57,075 nt of DNA from an uncultured Clostridia bacterium. Lineage in GTDB: Bacteria; Bacillota; Clostridia; Oscillospirales; Acutalibacteraceae. The notes below the pieces were generated by a model. The model ran no database searches and was not told the origin of the DNA. It saw nothing but the letters and a program-made list of their open reading frames with translations. Position 1 is the stretch's first letter. Each line of letters opens with the position of its first letter. Positions 50,540-57,075 of this stretch are shown here, piece by piece. A program made the translations under genes and the position numbers. The stretch is taken from NCBI GenBank assembly GCA_904399395.1, contig CAJFPJ010000028.1, positions 1 to 57,075 of the forward strand, given 5' to 3'.

Positions 50540-53500
50540 ATGCAAATCGAACGTTACTACGAAGATCCCTCCGCCCTGCATATCGGCACTATGGATAATC
50601 GGGCCTATTATGTACCCGATGCTTCCAAAGAATGCGGATTTCCGGCCGAAACAGCGGAGGAATCCCAAAAAGCTCTGCTTTTAAGCGGCTGCCAGTGGAG
50701 TTTCCGCTACGACAGCTGCCCCGAAGACGTACCGGAAAGCTTCATCCGGGAAGACTGCTGTGAGGAGTCTCTGGGGTATGCTCCCATCCCCGTGCCCGGC
50801 TGCTGGCAGAACTATGGCTACGACCGGCACCAGTACACCAATACCCGCTACCCCTTCCCCTTCGATCCTCCTTATGTGCCAGAAGAAAATCCCTGCGGTT
50901 CCTATCGCCGGTGGTTTGAGCTCACCGAAGAAGAGGCCGCTTCTGAAAGCTTTCTGAACTTTGAAGGGGTGGATTCCTGCTTTTACGTGTGGGTGAACGG
51001 CTCCTTTGTGGGCTACAGCCAGGTCTCCCATTCCACCAGTGAGTTCCGCGTCACGGAATTCGTCCGCCCAGGGAAGAACCTTCTCTCGGTGCTGGTTCTC
51101 AAATGGTGCGACGGAAGCTATCTGGAAGATCAGGATAAATTCCGCATGAGCGGTATTTTCCGCGATGTATATCTTCTGTTCCGGCCCCAATCTCATATCC
51201 GGGATTATTTCGTTCACACGCCCGTCTCTTCCTTCTCGGAGGACGGCCTCACCGGCAGCGCCTCCATTCAGATCGACCTTTCCTGGTTCGGGCAGGCCGA
51301 TGAAGCAAAGGCTGTGCTGTATGCTCCTTCCGGTGAAAAGCTGTCTGAAACTTCCGGCTCGGAGTCTCTTTCCTTCCAGCTCGAAAAGGCAGAACTCTGG
51401 AACGCCGAGCGCCCCGCTCAATATACTGTGGTGCTTTCTGCTAACGGGGAAAGCATTCGCCAGATGATAGGTATCCGGCAGATCGAGATTCGGGATGCGG
51501 TCATTTACCTTAACAACAAAAAGATTAAATTCAAAGGCGTCAACCGGCACGACAGCGACCCCGTTACAGGCTTCGCCATCAGCCGTGAACAGCTCATCAC
51601 CGATCTTCGCCGGATGAAGGAGCACAATGTGAACGCCATCCGCACCAGCCACTACCCCAACGCACCCTGGGCCGCTCAGCTCTATTCCAAATATGGTTTT
51701 TATGTGATCGACGAGGCCGATCTGGAAACCCACGGCTGCGTGAATATTTACGGCGGCGGCTCTGAGCACAGCTACTTCCAGAAATTTGTGGAGGATCACA
51801 CCTACGGCCTTATTGCCCACGATCCCCGCTTCGAGGAGGCCATTGTAGACCGCACCCAGCGCAATGTGACCCGGGATAAAAACAACGCCTCCGTTGTTAT
51901 GTGGTCCCTGGGCAATGAATCCGCCTACGGCCCCAACCTGGAAAAGGCTGCTGCCTGGGCCAAAGCCTATGATCCCTCCCGCCTCATTCACTATGAATGC
52001 AGCGTTTACCAGATGAAAGGCTATAACAACGATATTTCCAACCTGGATGTGCATTCCAGGATGTACGCCCCTGTGGAAGCCATCGACTACTATTTCACGG
52101 ATGAATTTAAAAAGGAGCTCAATAAACCCTTTATCCAGTGTGAATATTCCCACGCCATGGGCAACGGCCCCGGGGATCTGGAAGCCTATTACGGGAGAAT
52201 GCAGAAATACGACGGCTACGCCGGCGGCTTTGTGTGGGAATGGTGCGACCATGCCATCTATGCCGGCATCACAGAGGAGGGCAAGCCCATTTACCGCTAC
52301 GGCGGCGATTCCGGCGAGTTCCCCCACGACGGCAATTTCTGTATGGATGGCCTTGTGTATCCTAACCGGACGCCTCACACCGGCCTTTTGGAATTCCGCA
52401 ACGTTATGCGCCCCATCCGGGCAAGCCTTGTTTCTGTCTCCGGCAAATCTGTCAAAGCCTTGCTGCAGAGCCAGGTGGATTTCCTGAACGCCAGGGAATT
52501 TGTTTCTCTTCGCTGGGAGCTGGCTGCCGAAGGCTCTGTGATCGCCGAAGGCGCCGTCGAGACGCCCAGCCTTCCTGCCAAGGGAGAAGCGGAAATCGAG
52601 ATCCCCTGCACCCTGCCCGAAGACGCTTCCCTCCTTACCCTGCGCCTGCTCTACCTGCAGAAGGAAGACGCCCCCCTGACCCCCGCAGGCATGCTGCTGG
52701 GCTTTGATCAGCTTATCCTGAAGGATGCCGCCGCTGCGAAACAAGCTTCCGAAACAGAAACGGGCTGCGGGGCCGTCGCTATCCGAGACTGCGGAGCCTC
52801 CATCGTCGTGGAGGGGAAAGCCTTCCGCCACGTGTTTGATAAGAAGAAGGGAGTATTTTCCTCTGTTTCTGTAAACAACGTATCCCTTCTGGATAAGCCC
52901 ATGGAATGGAACATCTGGCGTGCTCCTACGGATAATGACCGCAATATCCGCCATGAATGGGAACGGGCGGGCTACGACCGTTCCACCGTGCGCGTATACA
53001 GTGTGGAAACTGCTCCTGAGAACGGCGGCGCTGTGATCTCTGCGAAACTCTCTATTTCCGCCCTGTTCATCCAGCGGATCCTGACAATTTCTGCCCAGTG
53101 GCACATTGCACAGGATGGAACCATCCGCATCGAGGCTGAGGCAAAACGGGATACTGCCCTCCCCTTCCTGCCCCGGTTCGGCCTGCGCATGTTCCTGCCC
53201 AAGGCATTCTCTCAGGCGGAATATCTGGGCTACGGCCCCTATGAGAGCTACTGCGACAAGCATCACGCCTCCTATCTGGGCCGCTTTGAAAGCCCTGTTT
53301 CCCGCATGCATGAGGATTACCTGATGCCGCAGGAAAATTCCAGCCATTTCGGCTGCCGCTGGGCTGCACTTCAGAGCGAAACCGGCGATACGTTCAAGGC
53401 GGAATCCCCCATTCCCTTCAGTATGAACGTTTCCCTCTATACCCAGGAGGAACTCGCAGAAAAGGCTCACCCCTATGAGCTTGCTCCCTGCGGTTCCACC

Positions 53501-53632
53501 GTCCTTTGTCTGGATAGTCACATGTCCGGCGTGGGCTCCAACAGCTGCGGCCCTGTGCTTATGGAAGAATACAGGGTGGACGGCGAAATTCTCAAAATGG
53601 ATTTCACCCTTTCCCTGAAGGCCGGAAAATAA
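50540..53632 (+). CDS. Beta-galactosidase, glycoside hydrolase family 2 (LacZ-type)
   Basis: 1030 residues, ATG 50540 with AAAAGGAG upstream. All five LacZ domains can be placed: sugar-binding ('YTNTRYPFPFDPPYVPEENP'), immunoglobulin-like, catalytic barrel ('GVNRHDSDPVTGFAISREQL'), a second Ig-like domain and the C-terminal beta-sandwich ('LPRFGLRMFLPKAFSQAEYL', 'GYGPYESYCDKHHA'). The acid/base Glu is in 'VMWSLGNESAYG' and the nucleophile Glu in 'IQCEYSHAMGNGPGDLEAYY'. No signal peptide, so it is cytoplasmic and hydrolyses imported lactose or galactosides. No permease beside it. Confidence 0.95.
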   Translation: MQIERYYEDPSALHIGTMDNRAYYVPDASKECGFPAETAEESQKALLLSGCQWSFRYDSCPEDVPESFIREDCCEESLGYAPIPVPGCWQNYGYDRHQYTNTRYPFPFDPPYVPEENPCGSYRRWFELTEEEAASESFLNFEGVDSCFYVWVNGSFVGYSQVSHSTSEFRVTEFVRPGKNLLSVLVLKWCDGSYLEDQDKFRMSGIFRDVYLLFRPQSHIRDYFVHTPVSSFSEDGLTGSASIQIDLSWFGQADEAKAVLYAPSGEKLSETSGSESLSFQLEKAELWNAERPAQYTVVLSANGESIRQMIGIRQIEIRDAVIYLNNKKIKFKGVNRHDSDPVTGFAISREQLITDLRRMKEHNVNAIRTSHYPNAPWAAQLYSKYGFYVIDEADLETHGCVNIYGGGSEHSYFQKFVEDHTYGLIAHDPRFEEAIVDRTQRNVTRDKNNASVVMWSLGNESAYGPNLEKAAAWAKAYDPSRLIHYECSVYQMKGYNNDISNLDVHSRMYAPVEAIDYYFTDEFKKELNKPFIQCEYSHAMGNGPGDLEAYYGRMQKYDGYAGGFVWEWCDHAIYAGITEEGKPIYRYGGDSGEFPHDGNFCMDGLVYPNRTPHTGLLEFRNVMRPIRASLVSVSGKSVKALLQSQVDFLNAREFVSLRWELAAEGSVIAEGAVETPSLPAKGEAEIEIPCTLPEDASLLTLRLLYLQKEDAPLTPAGMLLGFDQLILKDAAAAKQASETETGCGAVAIRDCGASIVVEGKAFRHVFDKKKGVFSSVSVNNVSLLDKPMEWNIWRAPTDNDRNIRHEWERAGYDRSTVRVYSVETAPENGGAVISAKLSISALFIQRILTISAQWHIAQDGTIRIEAEAKRDTALPFLPRFGLRMFLPKAFSQAEYLGYGPYESYCDKHHASYLGRFESPVSRMHEDYLMPQENSSHFGCRWAALQSETGDTFKAESPIPFSMNVSLYTQEELAEKAHPYELAPCGSTVLCLDSHMSGVGSNSCGPVLMEEYRVDGEILKMDFTLSLKAGK

Positions 53633-53669
53633 ACTGCAAAACGCCCCACACCGTTGATTTTCCTATTCA

Positions 53670-53707
53670 GGAAGCCCTCTCCATTTTGGAGAGGGCTTCC
53701 TTTTTTT
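53670..53707 (+). terminator. Terminator after the beta-galactosidase gene
   Basis: Perfect 13-bp stem GGAAGCCCTCTCC / GGAGAGGGCTTCC with a 5-base loop and seven T. Confidence 0.95.
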
Positions 53708-53776
53708 CCATTTCTTCATATTTGTCCCTACGCCAGGATACAGAATCCACACCAACCCCCGGTCTCTTCCGATCCT

Positions 53777-54508
53777 CTACCGCAAGCTATCCCCAGCCAC
53801 CCGCCGCAGGGCGGCTTCGTCCAAAAGGGCAATGGAACCTCTGGTGAGCTTCACAAGCCCTTCGTTTTGAAAATACTTTAGCATTCGGGTTATAACCTCC
53901 CGAGCACTGCCTAGATGGCGGGCAATCTCCTCATGGGTGAGGCTTAGCACCCCGTCCGCTGCCTCTTCAAGATCTTTTTCTTCCAGCAGAAAGGCCGCCA
54001 AGCGGGAATCCAATTTTTTATACAGCACCTGGTTCAGAAGCCACATCACATCGGAAAAGCGAGCCCCCATAACCTCGTTGGTGTAGTTGGAGGCCGCAGC
54101 CGATTCCTGCATGATGCTCCGGTATGCTTCCGCAGGGATGTGAAGGTACTCTGTCTCCTCCTCCGTCACAATGGAAAGCTCAAACTCAATGCCTTTCATC
54201 ATGCAGGAAGCCGAAAACAAGCAGAAATCCCGGGGAAAAAGCCGGTAGAGGGTGACTTCCCTCCCCTCCTCCGAAAGAATATACGCCCGCACCCTCCCTT
54301 TGAGAAGCACCAGAACGCCCACGCAGTCTTCTGCGCCATTGTGAAGGACTGCGCCCCTATCCGCTTCCTCCAGGGCTGCCGACGATTTAAGTCGGTTTTG
54401 TTGGTCCGGCGTCAGTTCCCCCCAGAAAGGAATGTATTCCTTACATAGGGCGGTCAACTCTTCCCCACTGGCCGGCCGTATCCTCGTTCCCGTTCGTCCG
54501 GTTCCCAT
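53777..54508 (-). CDS. Crp/Fnr-family transcription regulator
   Basis: 243 residues from ATG 54508, chosen because GGAGG lies 8 bases upstream; the frame is open to 54652 but without a site. An N-terminal cyclic-nucleotide-binding-like barrel ('LLKGRVRAYILSEEGREVTL', 'FPRDFCLFSASCMM') is followed by a winged helix ('SLTHEEIARHLGSAREVITR'). The iron-sulfur cysteines of Fnr are absent. Ligand unknown. Co-oriented with rarA upstream (246-base gap). Confidence 0.9.
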   Translation of the reverse strand: MGTGRTGTRIRPASGEELTALCKEYIPFWGELTPDQQNRLKSSAALEEADRGAVLHNGAEDCVGVLVLLKGRVRAYILSEEGREVTLYRLFPRDFCLFSASCMMKGIEFELSIVTEEETEYLHIPAEAYRSIMQESAAASNYTNEVMGARFSDVMWLLNQVLYKKLDSRLAAFLLEEKDLEEAADGVLSLTHEEIARHLGSAREVITRMLKYFQNEGLVKLTRGSIALLDEAALRRVAGDSLR

Positions 54509-54754
54509 TCTCGCACCTCCGTATTCCGCCGGGCAGGGCGTTCCTTCCCACTTCCCGGTTTTCAATTCTATAAAGACATACGTCAATTGTATCCCTGCTT
54601 GCAAGAATCGGCGTTTTAACGTTCCTTCCACCGAATCTCTCACATAACCCACGACATCCCACGCAGGATAGTTTCAAGCCACGAGCTTATTCTCAATACT
54701 ATATGCACACCCAGAAACCGTTAAAACAGTGGTTCAAAAGGTAGTCCCCCGGTC

Positions 54755-56161
54755 TTATGGATTTTGCTCTTCCCGGTTTTCTGCCTCCTGAGCGCCAGTG
54801 CCCGCCTCCCGGGCCCGAATCTCCGCCCGGAGCGCCTCGATCTGCCGCATGCGCTCCACCACCCTGGCTTCGGAGCCGTGACCCGCAGGAGTATAGTACC
54901 TGCGGCCCCTGAGAGACTCCGGCAGGCACTCCATGGCGGTGAGCTTTTCCTCCCGATCGTGGGCGTACTGGTAACCCTCCCCATAATGCAGCTCCCGCAT
55001 GAGATCCGTCACCCCATTGCGAATCTGCAGGGGCACGGGCTCTGCCAGCATGGCTGCCGCGTCCTTTTTTGCCGCTTCATACGCCACATAAAGGGCGTTG
55101 GACTTGGGCGCCAGAGAAAGATATGTGACCGCATGGGTCAGATGGACGCTGCATTCCGGCATACCGATAAAATGGCACGCCTGATACGCCGCCACCGCAA
55201 TTTCCAGAGCGCGGCTATCCGCCATGCCAATATCCTCGCTGGCGAAACGCACGAGCCTTCTGGCCACATAGAGAGGATCCTCCCCGGCCTCCAGCATCCG
55301 CGCCAGCCAGTATATAGCCGCGTCCACATCGCTGTTGCGCATAGATTTATGCAGCGCCGAAATGATATTGTAGTGCTCCTCACCTTTTTTATCATACAAA
55401 AGGGACTTTCGGCTGGTGCACTGCTCCAGCGTTTCCCTTGTGACCACTGTGCGGGCATCGTTCCGGCCGCTGTTTAAAATAACCATTTCCAAGGTATTCA
55501 GAGCCGTCCGCGCATCCCCGTTGGAAAAAGCCGCTATAGCCGACAAGATTTCCTCGGAAATATCGATTTCCTGGCCCCCGAATCCCCTTGGATCCGCAAG
55601 GGCTCTTTTCAGAAGAGAAACGATTTCCTCCTCTGAAAGAGCGTTGAGCACGAACACTTTGCAGCGGGAAAGCAGCGCGGAGTTGATTTCAAAAGAAGGA
55701 TTCTCCGTGGTGGCCCCGATCAAAATAATGCTGCCCTTTTCCACATAAGGCAGAAAGGCGTCCTGCTGGGCTTTATTGAAGCGGTGAATCTCATCCACAA
55801 AGAGGATCGTCCGCTCTCCCATCCGCCTGGAGGCCTCGGCCTTTGCCATAACCTCCTTGATCTCCTTGATGCCGCTGGTCACCGCGCTGAAATTGATAAA
55901 ATGAGCCCTGGTCCTGTTGGCGATGATCCTTGCAAGGGTCGTCTTTCCCACCCCCGGAGGCCCCCAGAAAATCATGGAAGAAATCTGATCCTGATCGATC
56001 AGCTGGCGGAGAACCTTGCCCTCCCCCAAAAGGTGGGTCTGCCCCGAAAATTCAGAAAGATCCTGCGGCCGCAGGCGATTGGCCAGAGGGGTTGCCTGCT
56101 CTCTTGCGCCGCCCCCGAAAAAGCTCTGCTGCTCCTGTTGGTCTTCTTCCCAAAAGCTCAT
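54755..56161 (-). CDS. rarA: Replication-associated recombination protein A (RarA/MgsA AAA ATPase)
   Basis: 468 residues from ATG 56161 (AAAGGAG upstream). AAA domain with Walker A 'FWGPPGVGKTTLARIIA', Walker B 'TILFVDEIHRFNKAQQDAF', sensor 'LIGATTENPSFEINSALLSR', then the conserved C-terminal tetramerisation region ('YDKKGEEHYNIISALHKSMR', 'LVRFASEDIGMADSRAL'). It acts at stalled replication forks. A variable acidic tail of ~20 residues ends the protein. Full length. Confidence 0.96.
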   Translation of the reverse strand: MSFWEEDQQEQQSFFGGGAREQATPLANRLRPQDLSEFSGQTHLLGEGKVLRQLIDQDQISSMIFWGPPGVGKTTLARIIANRTRAHFINFSAVTSGIKEIKEVMAKAEASRRMGERTILFVDEIHRFNKAQQDAFLPYVEKGSIILIGATTENPSFEINSALLSRCKVFVLNALSEEEIVSLLKRALADPRGFGGQEIDISEEILSAIAAFSNGDARTALNTLEMVILNSGRNDARTVVTRETLEQCTSRKSLLYDKKGEEHYNIISALHKSMRNSDVDAAIYWLARMLEAGEDPLYVARRLVRFASEDIGMADSRALEIAVAAYQACHFIGMPECSVHLTHAVTYLSLAPKSNALYVAYEAAKKDAAAMLAEPVPLQIRNGVTDLMRELHYGEGYQYAHDREEKLTAMECLPESLRGRRYYTPAGHGSEARVVERMRQIEALRAEIRAREAGTGAQEAENREEQNP

Positions 56162-56886
56162 ACTGGCCGCTCCTTTCTGCCCCGGAGCTTTGTGCACCTC
56201 CGGGCTCCTCTTACCGACTTCCCAAAACATTTGTTTTAAAGAAAGTATATCATATCCACCTCTAAAAGGGAAGATTTTACCTTCCGCGGTCTCTCAACAC
56301 CTTTTAATAAGATTAAATTTCTATCTCTTGTATACACTCAGGCCGTAATGGCCTTATTCCCTTCTGGTACTTGCTCAAGCCGCAAAGGGTTTCGCCCAGA
56401 AAAGGAGCAAGGATACGGTTCAGAGGGAAAGGCTTCCCCTTGAAAATCCTCTTTCAGACAGGGATGAAATTGGAAACATGGGCGTTCAGATTGAAACGTA
56501 GCTGATGGGATTCCACAGTCGTCCACTGACCACGGATTACGCAGGAAAGAGGCCAACTGCGTAGACCAGTCCGACAGCAGTAAAATCTGGGATATTTGCT
56601 CCCTGTTCATAATTTGAATATATTGATGACGATATATTTAAAATCTTTACAACTTCAGCAGACAACTATTTCAGAGAATTTACAATGTTTTCAGCTATAT
56701 TCATATCTTGATATCCACCCTATTATGTAATATTTATCGCTATATATTTGCTGCTAATTAGAAACATCAAGAATAATAGCTAATCGCGTAATATTTACGC
56801 TTAATATGGATAATAAAGCGTATGAGATTTGCATATAACCCGATCATAACCGTTTATACTAAAGATCAGGGGGTGAAAAGATAGCT
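56162..56886. other. Long AT-rich gap before the terminal XRE gene
   Basis: No convincing gene over ~725 bases. The right part repeats the string GTAATATTTA (56727-56736 and 56788-56797); the second copy is inside a near-palindrome GCGTAATATTTACGC (56786-56800). A TATACT hexamer lies ~40 bases before the XRE start without a clear -35. Confidence 0.45.
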
Positions 56887-57075
56887 ATGTACGATTTGGG
56901 AAGGATATTATCAACATTGCGAAAGAAAAAGGGCTATACCCAGGCGCAGGCAGCTACTCGGTTGGGTGTAAACCGTTCCACAATTGTAAGCTGGGAAAAT
57001 AACTACCGCGAACCCAACTCCCAAAATTTGGTTGATGTATCCCGATTATATGATGTGCCTGTAACATACCTCTTA
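56887..57075 (+). CDS. XRE-family regulator, 3' end outside window
   Basis: 63 codons from ATG 56887 (AGGGGGTG upstream) to the window edge. 'TLRKKKGYTQAQAATRLGVN' plus 'IVSWENNYREPNSQNLVDVS' is a full XRE helix-turn-helix. The rest is not seen. The inverted repeat at 56786-56800 could be its operator. Confidence 0.85.
   Translation, partial: MYDLGRILSTLRKKKGYTQAQAATRLGVNRSTIVSWENNYREPNSQNLVDVSRLYDVPVTYLL

Noticed and set aside
50681-53521. 946-codon open frame antisense to the beta-galactosidase gene
   Set aside because: It mirrors the GH2 gene, which has catalytic motifs and a ribosome binding site; the antisense frame has neither and its composition is that of a shadow frame.

Overview
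The window (57 kb, gene-dense, roughly balanced GC with AT-rich islands) comes from a strictly anaerobic member of the Clostridia. Evidence: AGGAGG-type ribosome binding sites almost everywhere, an anaerobic NrdDG ribonucleotide reductase, a type III glutamine synthetase, LL-diaminopimelate aminotransferase (DapL), a membrane pyrophosphatase, and ANTAR-type nitrogen control. The genus cannot be fixed from the sequence.

Left region (1-10.0 kb): a siphophage-like tail module transcribed leftward. In transcription order it has a divergent XRE/ImmA repressor switch with operators, a DUF1492/ArpU-like regulator, a major tail tube protein, a frameshifted tail-chaperone pair, a cassette of three secreted lipoproteins, the tape measure protein, the distal tail protein and the tail-tip endopeptidase (cut by the window edge). 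No terminase, portal, capsid, replication or integrase gene lies between the switch and the tail genes. This is the layout of a flexible (F-type, monocin-like) tailocin, or of a remnant that looks like one. The lipoprotein cassette carries its own promoters and terminators, and a hairpin appears to hide one ribosome binding site in read-through transcripts.

Middle region (10.2-27.6 kb): chromosomal housekeeping. It holds tRNA-Arg(ACG), nrdD and nrdG with NrdR-like boxes, an intracellular GH43-type glycosidase, hppA behind a structured leader with a terminator, a Gfo/Idh/MocA oxidoreductase, a P-loop protein, a nitroreductase, a truncated dapA-family remnant, an FAD oxidoreductase, an internally duplicated membrane protein of unknown function, and a D-2-hydroxyacid dehydrogenase.

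Nitrogen region (27.9-46.1 kb): glnN (type III glutamine synthetase) faces left. Facing right is a long co-oriented series: three-gene ferredoxin-type glutamate synthase, glnA, ANTAR regulator, carA, a single-ORF carB-dapF fusion, pyrG, dapL and purF. The locus makes glutamine and glutamate and feeds glutamine-amide nitrogen into carbamoyl phosphate, CTP and phosphoribosylamine; dapF/dapL supply meso-diaminopimelate. Both the glnN and the glutamate synthase transcripts start with terminator-like leaders next to an ANTAR gene.

Right region (46.2-57.1 kb): an MFS transporter with a divergent AraC regulator, an NSS-family sodium symporter, a large GH2 beta-galactosidase, a Crp/Fnr regulator, rarA, and the start of another XRE regulator.
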